The notes under the pieces were generated by a model that searched no databases, was not told where the DNA came from, and worked only from the letters and a program-made list of their open reading frames with translations. Made by a program: the position numbers and the translations under genes. A stretch of DNA of 64,000 nt from Drosophila persimilis (taxonomy: Eukaryota > Arthropoda > Insecta > Diptera > Drosophilidae). This document shows positions 26,601-37,164 of the stretch, piece by piece (positions within the stretch are counted from its first letter, which is position 1; the number at the start of each line of letters is the position of its first letter). Location: assembly GCF_003286085.1 (NCBI RefSeq), contig NW_020825288.1, positions 14,260,001-14,324,000 of the forward strand, in the 5' to 3' direction.

Positions 26601-29600
26601 CACTCACTTTTGCCTGTAGCCGTAGTACCAGTGGGTGGTCTCCTTGAGTATTATGACTGCATCGCCCACGTCCAGGTTCAAGCGATGCGGCTTCCTCTCC
26701 TGATCGAAATTGCACTTGGCTGCAAATAGGAACAAAAAATATATGTATAAATCAAAATTAGTGTCAAACGAAAGGAAAACAACACTTCAGAGACCTGTGG
26801 GTCGCTATATAGAGAAGCAGCCAGTGCCTTGCCCAGCAGTCGAGTGGAGGTGGACTGAGCGAAAGCGCAGCAAAAATCAGAATCAGCAGCGCTCACCTAT
26901 CCGTATCTGGGCCGCGACATCAACGGGAGCGGAAGGTTATCAATTAACCCCTGTGTCAGCGTCACCCCACAGTGGGGGAATCATCGCTAATCATCGGAAA
27001 CTGTCGGAGCTGTCGCTCTGAGCGCGCCCCACAGCGGATGGGATATTTGATAAACCGAACAGCTTCCGCAGCAGAGACCATTCTGTTCTACGTGAGATCT
27101 AACTACGAATACGATTTGAACCAGAAACGCAATTGGGAATCGGATTGGCAACCGCTTCCTCAAAGCGGGGCAACCCGATAAGCCCAGATTTCTGAGACGC
27201 ATTTGCATTCGAGAAAGGGAAATGTATTTTTAACTAAATGGAAGACGAGATATGTATGTAGGTATTACACACTGTTCAACTGCAAGATCTCCCTATAGCC
27301 CTCTGATTCCTGTTCATACACTTTGAGGAAATTCCCTTTTTCGTACTTCTGTCCAAGATATGGTGCAACTTCAGCTTTAGATGAGGCATACCATCTAGCG
27401 AGTTTTCACTCGAAGCGACGCAACGGAACGCAACGACGATATCGTCATCGTCTCCGGCATATTTATGTATGTTTGTATGTACTTCCTCCTTGGTTGATAG
27501 TGCAAGTTTTCAGATATGCCATATAATAAATACATAAATTGTGGTGGGGATGCACTAACCGATTTTCCGCTGTCAAGCATAAAAGACAATAAGAAAGAAA
27601 GCGTCGAATGATTGGGGTACCGAGGCGTTTGATACCCTTGCTGAAAGTCTAGACTGAAAGAAAGAGACAGCCAAACATCGCCGAAACATCGCACTAGTAA
27701 AAAGTTCTTAACCAACACTACTTTGAAGACAAACGGGAGCATCTATTTGTCCCGCTCTTCCCACAACCCACCTTCCAGTCTAGCGGAATACCTTCATTAA
27801 TAATCAATCGGGGGAAAAACAGGTTCAGTGCGTGTGAAGGTTTCAATTAAATATCTTCAAACGGTCTTCGTTTTCTGGTCAAACTCATAAGCTCCTATGA
27901 GAAAGTGTAATTGAAAACAAAGTTAAGCCGCTTCTTCGCGTGCCACGCTCTCTGGGTGGTGCCGATGGCGGCTGCGCAACGACAGCAAAAGCAAAAGAAA
28001 CAATAACAACAGCAACATCCTCCACGGTCCAATGACCGATGCTCTGCCGCGGGCCGCCTCTCTGCTTGATGAAAAGCATAACAAGCGAAATAAAGCGAGA
28101 ACGACCTCCACAGCACATTAAAGCGACAGCAGCAGCAGCAACAACAACGCTGCTAAAGGTAACACCCGTTGTTGTTGTTGTTGTTGTTGTTCTGTGACGC
28201 TTTGTCTGCTTATGCGCTTGCATGAGAGTAGAAGAGTGGGAAAGAGTGACGATTTGCAAAAGGTAGTTCTGTGTGTTCGTGTGTGTGTGTGTGCGCGAAG
28301 ATAAGAGAGTCTGCGATTTGTCTGTCACTTTGGTTGTTGTTGCTGTTTGCTTTTAATTTGATTTCGTTTGGCAGAGTGGGAGAGAGAGCGACCGAGTCTG
28401 TTCTTCTGTTACTTTTCGCCTGTCCAATTGAGTGGAAAGTTGACTGCGAGTGGGACTGGGTCAATTGCTGGAAACCAGTTGAGCGAGAGCCTCTTCTAGG
28501 AGAGCTATCCAGCCAGGTCTGGAAAGTTTCTCATTCTCACTTCCCATAGAAATGGAGCACTAGGAAATTGTGGAATTCAACTTTTTGCAATAAAATAGCA
28601 AAATTAAATGGAATTGATTTTGATATTGCTTCTGGTTTCTGCTTTTTGCGGCTACTTATGCGCAAGTAAAAAATTACTTGGAAATGGCAAATGAATCATC
28701 ACCAGCCGCTGCTACGTTAACGCTGCGGTCAGGCAATCACTCAGAGTCGTCGGAGTCGCAGTTGGAGTGAGAATGGAAAGGGGACGCCTCGACACACCTT
28801 GTTTGACCCCAGAGAGGGAGAGGAGACAGAACTAGAGTGAAGGAGTGGTAGAATTATCAAAAAAACCTCATTGAATCGTGCCCATTTCCTTCCTTCCAGT
28901 TAACCAATGATAAGCAAGGCGTCGAGGCCTATCCCAAGTCTCTTTCCTGCGTCCACTTGTACAAACTCGTTGACTAACGGAAACAATCATAAATAATAAT
29001 GAAATGCACAAGTTTCCGAGAGCTATAAATACGCAAAACGGATAGGGATAGGGATAGGGTGTGGGACACGTCTCAATGGTCATGGGAAATGAGAGAAAAA
29101 GCGTACAATACAGAAGGCCAATACAGACAGGCAAATCAGGCAACACTCAACAGGCAGGTAAACCAAATAAAAATTATGCACAGGTCTGCTTCGTTGAAAC
29201 TGCAGCGGATGCAGCTGCAGTTGTACAGGCGGGTGAGAGAGAGAGAGAGGGGGAGCGATGGGTGATGGGGAGACGTGACTGCCCCCAACAGCACGTGAAC
29301 AAAGTGTGGCCCCCTCCAGTCACTCCGCCCGCAAAATGTTTCCTAGATAATGAAGCAGAACAATAAAAGAGGGATATCCAAAGAAAGAACAAAACACAAA
29401 ATACAAAAAAAAATCACTAAGAGATGCGACTATGTGATACCTTATAGAGTGTATTTAATGGGAATATATTATAATTATTTGTCTAATATTCTTAGATAAG
29501 ATCCTCTCCTCTGAAAGGGAAACAAGGACAGTGTTTCTTCTATGTGTGACATTCATGTACCCTTTTATTTTGCGATAATTACTGGGTATGCAAAAACATA

Positions 29601-32600
29601 GCCACAACAACAGCCGTGGCGCTTCGTCATCAATTGGTGTCGAAGTTGGCGTCGCAGTCAGCGCTTTGGAGAGCTTGGAGCGCCATAAAGTATGATCGTG
29701 ACTGGTGATGGTGACTGGACAGACGACAGCGACTTGGCTCATTTTGAAATTTCAGGTTTAAATAGCACGCGGCGCTCAGAGAAGATTCTTTATGGCTATA
29801 TATGTTCATATACATATGCAAATACATATATGTACATTTACCGTGTCTAAAAGCTTGTTCTCTCTGCCTCTCTCTCAGTTTTGTAGGATAAGTACTACGT
29901 AGATTCTATGAGCTAAGCGTCTTCTATATCTATATCTGTACGTATTTTAAACGTATAATTGCCCAATTTCTGGTGTATATTTTCGAGGGTTAATTATAAC
30001 GATTCTCATCAGTTAAGTTGTAGTTGCTGGCATGTCCGTGGGGGATTGACTAATTATACACACAGAGCGATACTTCTTCTCTCACTGGGAAGATCTCGAG
30101 TGTGAATTTAGGAGGGGATTAATGAACACAGATCCCCCTCCCATAAAATACATACCTTGTACGGGTACGGGTACTCTATTGTTTGTTTAGTTGAAATAAT
30201 TGAATGTGCGGGAAGAGAGAGGGTTTTGGAATGCTGCTAATTGGAGATGTTGGCTGGAATTTATAATTAGAAAAATTCTGTGCGTTTACTTGTGTGTGTG
30301 TGTGCTTTCCACGAATAAATTAATTTTAATTTTGTGGAAGGGGAGCTAATAAATTGTGTGTAATTTGCACTCTTTGGCAATCGATTGCCGATCAGTTTGC
30401 TGCTCCCAGAGCTGAACGCTCAAGAGAGCGACCGCCCGTAAGGCCTGCAGGGCAGAAGGAGATGGCGTGTCGCAGGCTAGAGCTTAAGCTAAAGGCACAA
30501 GAGAGCGACCGCCCGTAAGGCCAGCAGGGCAGAAGGAGATGGCGTGTCGCAGGCTAGAACTTAAGCCAAAGCTTCAAATACTGTTGCAGTTTGAACTTGA
30601 AGCACTCATTCCCCTACCTTGCCGACAATTTTATTACAATTTACACAGCAAATATTTAAGAAAACATTAAAAATTAAACAAATTTGTAGCATGCTGATTG
30701 TAGGGAATGTCGGGTATGTGCGGTTGGGTACAGTGCCCAAACGAACCCATTTTCCAGATAACATTTGATGGCACATAAATCCAAAAAACCCGAGTCTTGC
30801 CTTTTGGTTAAAACGGTTACCGGTTAATGTCGCGGCGGTCGTAAAAAACAGGCAGCAAAAAATTAGAAACCAAACAAAAAGAAAAGAATGCTGATAAAAG
30901 ACAAAAAAAAAATTATTATTACAGAGCAACAACAGCAGGGCCATAAAAAACTGCGGTGCCTCTCCACAACAAAAAAAAAGAAAAAAGGAAATGTAAACAC
31001 AAACTTGACCCATTTGGTGGTGGTGGGGGGTATTTGATAAAAATCACTTGAAGACAATGTAGAATCTGCTGGGGTTTTATGGCATTTGTGGCGGGGGTAG
31101 GGAAGGAGGTGTCCACTTCCAGAAGGTATGCGGATAACCTTTGTAACCTTAACATTTTTATGATGTACTTTGAAATCCAACTGAAACCAGTTTTCGCTTG
31201 CATTCAATGATGACGCATTGCCTCCATGACACAACCTCCTCCCTTGCCTCCCACAGACACACCCTCTGCCGGTCCACTTTCTCGATCGGAATCGGATGGA
31301 ACGAGCAACTGCTCTCTGCCCGGCAATTTATGTTTAATTAAGCAATTTCAGCAACGAATCGAAGATAGCATTTGGCCAATTAGCATGAGGAGAGGAGAGA
31401 GTCCCCCAGCGATGGGACATTCTCTGATTCGGGGGGTGGGTCGGCAGGGAGGGAGGGAGGCAGATTGAGTATCAATTTGATTGCAAAACGGAAAGCAGAG
31501 ATTCGTTGCAAGTGGTGGAAATGGAAATTGGAGGAGGGTTACATGGGGGTGGGCTCTGTGGTCCAAGTGGATGATGTGTGGAAGTTGTTGCCCAATCTAT
31601 TTGGAATCCAAGGCGGGGAGTCGTCGTCGCCTCCTCTGTTGGATGAGTCTTTCCGCGTCTGAGTCAGCAAGACAAACAATGATGCCGTGACGCCTGGGGG
31701 GCGGGGGGATTGAGGGCTGCGGACATCAGACACGAGACACGATAACAACAATAGCTGGGAGGTAGGGGGACTCTTCTTCTCCCCCAAATGCAGCCCCGCA
31801 CTGTCTTGTTTATCTTTGAAATAAAAGAACTAAAACCACCCACAGACACGAAAGATCACAGCTTTTCATCCATTTCCTGGTCAGTGGCCATCGAAGTTTT
31901 CACTTGGGGGAAATGGAAAAGGGAAAGCGTTTTGGCAATTATGCAAATCAGAGGGCATTTGCATGCATCGGCCAAGACCAACGAGCTGGAAAATTTTAAT
32001 TAAATCGAGAAAAGCTAGACTCAAAAAAATCACAGAAAACTACTCCTCTGATCTCCCTCCCTCTCGCTCACTCACTCACACACACATTTCCCGACTCCCA
32101 AGCATCATTAAGTTTTACGTCAGCTCTGCTTCTTCTTCCGCTCCCCCTTTTCGTCTCTCTTCGTCTCGTTTCATCGTGTTGTTGTATTTATTATTAAGGC
32201 TCTTTTTTGTTGTTGTTGCTTTTCAAATTTAAAAGTAGAATGTACTCCCTCTACCGCCCCACCCGCCAGGCACTGTTGAGCCAAGTGTAAATACATAAAG
32301 GGAGAGTGGGAGAGGGAGAGAGAGAGAAAGAGAGGGAGAGGGTGAGGTGCAGATGTGGAGAGTTGCAGGTGCACTAGTCCCAGTCCCAGTGCCAGTCCCA
32401 CTAAAGGCAATGAACAGTGGAGTAGAGTAGTGAAGATGTCGTTGCCAGCCACAAGGCATCCTCAGGATAGAGCGGGATGTGTGTATATTCTGTGTGTGTG
32501 TATGCGTATGTGTACTCCCGCTATGCAGGAGGCAGAGAGCGCTCTTTGAGTTCATTTTAATTTAGCATACGCTCAACCCCACTCACAAACACTCGTACAT

Positions 32601-34581
32601 ATTTACACATGTACACGCATATATTCATATTTAATGCCATACCCTACACCCATATTGCGGTCCATAAAATGATAAAGCGATTACTAAATCTTTATCGCGC
32701 TTTATTCAATAAATGGAAATTAACTCTAATGAATAAGCAATGGGTCAGGCGACACCTCTTTCACCCCACCCCACCCAAAGTCCCCCACCCTAGCAGATTT
32801 GCCAATATATGTATTGTTTGTATGTATATAATGTTAAACAAACTTTTGTCAAATGTGGGACAACAAATGTCTTGTTTATCGCGCTGCAATCCTCAATACA
32901 GCTGTAGCTGGGTTGTTGAAACTTTCAAGACGCCGGGCGAGGCAAAGGCAGAGGCAACAAAAAGAGCAAACAAAATCCAAAAAAGAACTGCGATAAGACA
33001 AGAGAATACATCAAACGGCTGCTGATAAACAGTTAAATACGAGGGCTATTGCATGCAATGTGGTGAAGGGAGGGTGGAGGGGGGTGGTGCGGTCTAAGAA
33101 AGGAATTACTGTTAGGGAAGGGCGCACAAAATTCGAAGGAATTTCGCATTACAAAAACCGAAATCGCAGCTCAATGCCGTCTGCCAACTTATCTCTCAAC
33201 CTCTATCCCCCCTCTCTCTGGCACACTCCTCCAATAACGTATCAGAGAAGGCAACGTTAGATTACATTTTAAGAGGTACAGTGGTCACACCGTAATTTAA
33301 AACTGCACACTTTAGTCGAATTGAAGCGCAATATTGGTTATAATAATTTTTTTAATTAGAAAAAAAAATCCCAGTTCTAATTACTGAACCCCCACTGTAC
33401 CCGCACCTGACCACGCCCTGCAGCGGAACGGTAACTGTACGGGTGGTAGGGTTGGTGGTGGCGTTAGTGGATGACTGGAGGGGTATTAGGTACGCGAAAT
33501 GATTTCGACAGTAAGTACAAACGTAAACACGCACAAAAAAGGGACAGCCAGGCGGCAAATGCAGAGGCAAATGCAAACATGTGTAAATAACAAGTGCAAA
33601 CAAACAATGATGGACGGTGCTCCGTTCGAGTGTTAACTGATTACGACAGATATCGTGCATTTGAGTGGGTTTTCTATTCCACTCCACTCCACTGTTCCAT
33701 TCTACCTGTCCCACCACTCCACTAAATTCCCATAGTCTACCTGTAGTGCTGCCCTGCCCAACCCCCAGCATGTCATATCTATTGATCATCACATTGCACA
33801 GGCGTAGAAAAGGTCAACAAAGCGAATGTGCCGCGAACTATAAAAAAAATTCACACGTACTCGTACGTAAAACGGGTCGCGATTAGATATTTCATGGTCA
33901 CTGCCAATGAATAGGTTGGGATTTGTCTTACATACACACACGCACACACACTCACACAAAGATGTGTAGAGACAATGGATATGGATGCTTGGGTTGCAGT
34001 CGCGTTGCAACTGAGTGCACATGGGAGGTAGGCAGGCACAGGCAGATGATAGAAAACAGGTTTTCGTTTCAAGAGCAAATCTCAGAACTCTGTGCTAGTG
34101 TTGAATGAGCGGCGGTGGTGGCGGCGGGACGGGAGGAGGCTGGGGAAAACAGGATGAAATTGAAAGAAAAACGAAATTGGTGTGTGAGAGAAATAGGAGA
34201 GCGCAGTCGACCACATGGCCAGCGAGTGCAAGCGAGAAGGTGCAACAAGTTACCGTACAAAACGCAGCCAGCACAGCAGGGGGGAAGAGAGCGCTGAACG
34301 ACAGCTAGAATCAAGAGAGGGTGGAGGAGAGAGAGCGCACCGCGTGTAGGTGGGTTTCTGGGAAGAAGCCGTCGCCACAGACCCGCAGCCACAGCCAAAA
34401 AACAACAATCGAAACAGTTCATAGACAATCATTTACGGTTGTTTACACCGCAGCAGCACTTTGTTTAAACATTATTTTTGGCGCTATATTCTAGTCAATT
34501 TATGGCCATGCTTTAAACCTTTTCACACTCACCAATGCCGAATGCCTGCTTAGCATTGCAATCACTCCACACAGTAGTCAT
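14627..34581 (-). CDS. mbc: Myoblast city (DOCK180-family Rac activator)
   Basis: Atypical Rac guanine-nucleotide exchange factor for myoblast fusion, border-cell migration and dorsal closure; it works with ELMO and Crk at the cell cortex. Coding exons in transcript order: 34533-34581, 26608-26719, 23165-23321, 22834-23103, 21479-22769, 21131-21419, 20736-21077, 20498-20672, 17532-18372, 15917-17468, 15765-15848, 15469-15550, 15233-15403, 15025-15172, 14627-14958. They join with every phase matching to 1,964 residues, close to the length I recall for the fly protein. Domains: N-terminal SH3 (about aa 17-75; ALYDY-like fold with THWYYGY), DOCK C2/DHR-1 starting near aa 430 (LPGDVRNDLYLTI), DHR-2 exchange domain (about aa 1200-1640), and a Ser/Thr/Pro tail with PPPLPAK and PRPPTPPPKP, candidate Crk SH3 ligands. 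Introns 1 and 2 are 7.8 and 3.3 kb. Confidence 0.95.
18373..20497 (-). other. mbc intron 8
   Basis: The splice acceptor at its low-coordinate end joins HLESKEE to IAECINIMNNILKLL, which matches the conserved DOCK order. The intron holds GT and GA microsatellites (about 19371-19390 and 19529-19550) and a stretch at about 18866-18993 flanked by inverted TACCCTTGCAG/CTGCAAGGGTA. No gene seen. Confidence 0.65.
18866..18993. repeat. Possible short inverted-repeat element remnant
   Basis: GGTTACCCTTGCAG near 18866 faces CTGCAAGGGTAC near 18981, bounding about 125 bases inside an mbc intron. A similar phrase (GATACCCTTGCTGAAAG) occurs at about 27630. This could be a degraded MITE-like copy. No duplicated target site was established. 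Confidence 0.35.
23975..24245 (-). repeat. Cluster of short-core repeats (cluster 2)
   Basis: Four copies of the reverse complement of the core in cluster 1 (CAAAAACAAAATACATGTCG then TGTGCATGA-like), at about 23977, 24066, 24137 and 24211. Two are followed by GACGCGGCACATTGCTG. The orientation relative to host-gene transcription (mbc, minus strand) is the same as in cluster 1. Confidence 0.75.
26160..26290. promoter_or_regulatory. Cluster of CGATA-type (DREF/BEAF-like) sites
   Basis: Within about 130 bases there are TTATCGATG, GATCGAAG, GATCGATAATCTATCGAAG and TTATCGATCAAA. Clustered CGATA is bound by BEAF-32 and DREF in Drosophila. It lies in mbc intron 2, far from a known start. Function is inferred. 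Confidence 0.4.
30421..30574. repeat. 77-base tandem duplication, two copies
   Basis: Units 30421-30497 and 30498-30574 both begin CAAGAGAGCGACCGCCCGTA and both contain GGCAGAAGGAGATGGCGTGT. They differ at only about three to five bases in the aligned portion, so the duplication is recent or conserved. GC content is higher than in the surrounding intron. Confidence 0.88.
32301..32345. repeat. GA-rich tract
   Basis: Purine-only GAGAG/GGGAGAG tract in mbc intron 1. It could bind GAGA factor (Trl), or may simply be a microsatellite. Confidence 0.6.
33287..33297 (+). promoter_or_regulatory. Ohler motif 1-like site in mbc intron 1
   Basis: GTGGTCACACC matches the motif 1 consensus (YGGTCACACTR, bound by M1BP) except near the end. 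It lies far from annotated starts in the window. Confidence 0.35.
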
Positions 34582-35083
34582 CTTGTCGCGCTTTTGTTGC
34601 TATTTTCGCCAACTTTTACCACCAACACACTCTCGATCGCGATCACGATCACGCTTACGCTTACACGAACATGGGGGAACACGCACACATGCAGCAACAA
34701 ATGGACTTTCGTTTGCAGAAAACAAAAAATAACAACAAATTAATCAACACGTAGTTGAATTTCGGTTTCTGGCATTTTCTTCATACCGATAACTAATTAA
34801 TAACAAATGGGGACGAAACTCATACGCTTATTATTGCACAATGGCTTTCGTTTTATTAGTCTTACTACAGCATTTAGCACTGTTTTTTCAATTTGTTCTC
34901 ATTTGGGGAGTTGGCCGCTGCCGCTCAGCTAATAATCTCCGCTTCGCACACACACACACACGCCAGCGCATAGTCGCCGTTTTGTTCAAAAATTAATTAA
35001 TTTCTACGAGCTCCCGCGCTCTCGTTGAATTTTTTTTCGACACTCTTTGTTGTTTTCCTCGATTTTGAACGTGGGGTCTACAG

Positions 35084-35380
35084 AGTGTGACCGCGGCGTA
35101 GAAATATACCAAAATATACGGTCTCATTCTAAAACTATACCGTGAATATACTGACGAATTGAAGTTCTTTTTACATATTCCTCGTTTTTTATCTTCCGTG
35201 GAATATTACTATATATGTAGCACATTTAGCCATGCTCACATAATTTGATACGATTAATGAATCAATTTTCTACAAGATTGGATAGTTTTCAATCCTTGCT
35301 TTTATTGGATTTTGCGTAAAAAAAAGGTTTAAACGAAAAAGTTCAACAAAAAAAGAGTCGCAATGTTGCTGGTATTTGAA
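35084..35380 (+). repeat. Dispersed AT-rich repeat, copy A
   Basis: Starts with motif 1-like AGTGTGACC, then two motif 6-like stretches (AAATATACCAAAATATACGG and CTATACCGTGAATATACTGA), then a body with TAATGAATCAATTTTCTACA and CTTTTATTGGATTTTGCGTA. The same blocks occur in copy C and, reversed, in copy D upstream of twister. Confidence 0.75.
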
Positions 35381-35599
35381 GACATGATGCGTGTTTAGGC
35401 ATTTTTATACCCTATTTTGTTAACTTTATATGAAGATGAAACGTAATTTGTTAAGGCCTTTTCTCAAATTGATATTCTTTAGACATATTCAAGTACATTA
35501 TTTGTATCTTGTATATATTTATGTCGATCCTGATACCTACTGAGCCTTGGAAGACAAACGTATTCACAATCCTATAACATCCATTTCCCCCAGGGTATG

Positions 35600-35870
35600 T
35601 GTGCATGGAATTAGCAGCATGTTTGAGTATGGAATGAGACTCATTGTAGCAACAGCGAAACTGCGGCGAATCGGGTATTGCCTATATTTCAAGCTATATA
35701 GATTTGCCCACTTAGCCCATAGATAAATGCATTTTCTACAAGATTGCTTCTTTTAATTACCTTAATGTATTTTATTTTGACTAAAAACCGGTTTTCAAGT
35801 AAATGTTGCCGCAACATGTTTGTGTATGGAATGGGACTCATTGTTGCAAAAGCGAACTGCGGCATATACA
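35600..35870 (+). repeat. Dispersed repeat, copy B (body only) with 45-base direct repeat
   Basis: Contains GCATTTTCTACAAGATTGCT and a following TTTTATTTTGACTAAAAACC that match the repeat body, but lacks the promoter-like end. It is flanked by two copies of a block, GTATGGAATGAGACTCATTG near 35627 and GTATGGAATGGGACTCATTG near 35824, about 200 bases apart. Confidence 0.65.
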
Positions 35871-35881
35871 AATTTTGTCCA

Positions 35882-36260
35882 AGACCAGTGTGACCCGGTC
35901 TCATTAAAAAAATATACCGTAAATATACTGACGAATTCAAGTTCTATTTTACATATTCCTCATTTTGACAAACAAGAAAGGTTTTAGCGCAAATGGTCAA
36001 ACAAATGAAACGTAATAATATCGTAAGAAAAATCGTTCCAATTGTTCAATTTTTATATTCCGTTGAATAATGCAGTCTAACTAAAACCCTTAGCCCTGCC
36101 CACATTGTTTTATACTATTGATGAATACATTTTCTACAAGATAAACCACTTTTTAGAACTTCCATTTATTGTATTTTAAGTAAAACAATGTTTAAATAAA
36201 AAGTTTGAAAACAAAAAGAGTCACCATGTTGTCAAGTCAATGTTGCCGGTATTTTAAGAC
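35882..36260 (+). repeat. Dispersed AT-rich repeat, copy C
   Basis: Begins with CAGTGTGACCCGGTCTCATT, then AAATATACCGTAAATATACT. The body includes AGCCCTGCCCACATTGTTTT and GAATACATTTTCTACAAGAT. It lies about 0.9 kb upstream of the Nup98-96 start codon, oriented towards it. Confidence 0.75.
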
Positions 36261-37164
36261 CGGAGCTTGTCAGTTGAAAACGGTAAAAAACGTAAGTGGT
36301 ACTGAATCGAAAACTTAAGAAACTAGATAAGTTCACGTCAGCACACTTAAACTTAACTCAAGAAACCCATAGTTAAACAGGTGAACAATTAAAAACAAGA
36401 ATTATTTTCTGCGGTTTACAAAATCTCTTTGAAGATGCATCATTCGCTACACTTCTAGACCAGCATAGTCTGACACCTTGCGAGAATATTAAGCAGTGTT
36501 AGCGAGACAAATATTGGCTGGTATTCAATCTGGTTCTTCAAGAGAAACGGTAAATTATATTTTTATTGTGTTATGCTGGAAAACATTGTTTTGGCAGCAT
36601 AATCGTACCGAGGAAGTCAGCCATAGTGCATACTTGTCTCATATTCTTCTTTCAGACTAGCGTGGTCCTGAAGTGCAATGATTTTTTTTTTTATTTTAAG
36701 ATACAACTTTTCAACATACTAGCCGGATGAAAAATGTAACAAGTTAGTAATAAAATATGCTTTCATTAATAAAAATTTGGATCTCGTGATTCCTCTCGCC
36801 GATATTTTTGACAAAATAGACTAGCGCGTTACAAAAACGCAGCAAACTGAGACAGTGCCATCACTATTTTTCTGGCATTGTGAAAAAATCGGCGCGCCAT
36901 TTCCCCTATTTTTGCGTCCCCCAGTCAATTTTGTGCAAAACAAACAGTTTGCAAGTGTTTATTGTTTATAGTTTACGGCTCCGGAGCACCGGCTAACGAG
37001 CAAAACGCAGAGCAGCACATTGCCAAGTTCGGAAACTGGTAATTTGCAGCGCATTGTGAAATCCCGCGCGGTCGACACTGACGACGATCCAAGGAGCCAT
37101 CTAGTGCTGGTGCATGTGTTTACGCTTTGTTTGAGGAGCCACCCAAGTGAAGTGAAGAAGAAAT

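Larger units (their letters stand above)
23322..26607 (-). other. mbc intron 2
   Basis: Contains cluster 2 of the short-core repeat (23975-24245), TCTGTA-type microsatellites (about 25000-25060) and a group of CGATA/ATCGAT sites (26160-26290). Open frames in it lack recognisable features and overlap on both strands, so I call no gene. Confidence 0.65.
26720..34532 (-). other. mbc intron 1 (7.8 kb)
   Basis: Separates the 49-base first coding exon from the SH3 exon. It holds GTT repeats (about 28166-28191), a TG repeat (about 28275-28295), an ATAGGG triplet run (about 29041-29058), a 77-base tandem duplication (30421-30574), GA-rich tracts (about 32301-32345, possible GAGA-factor sites) and a motif 1-like site (about 33287-33297). 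Long intron 1 is a usual place for enhancers, but none can be proven here. No gene seen. Confidence 0.65.
34582..37164. other. Divergent spacer between mbc and Nup98-96
   Basis: Holds the mbc 5' UTR/promoter (to about 35.0 kb), repeat copies A to C (35084-36260) and the Nup98-96 promoter and 5' UTR (about 36.8-37.16 kb). A CA run lies at about 34947-34963. No coding region. 36260-36800 shows nothing I recognise. Confidence 0.6.

Noticed and set aside
29041-29058. ATAGGG triplet run resembling telomere repeat
   Set aside because: Only three units; Drosophila telomeres do not use such repeats, so this is a microsatellite.
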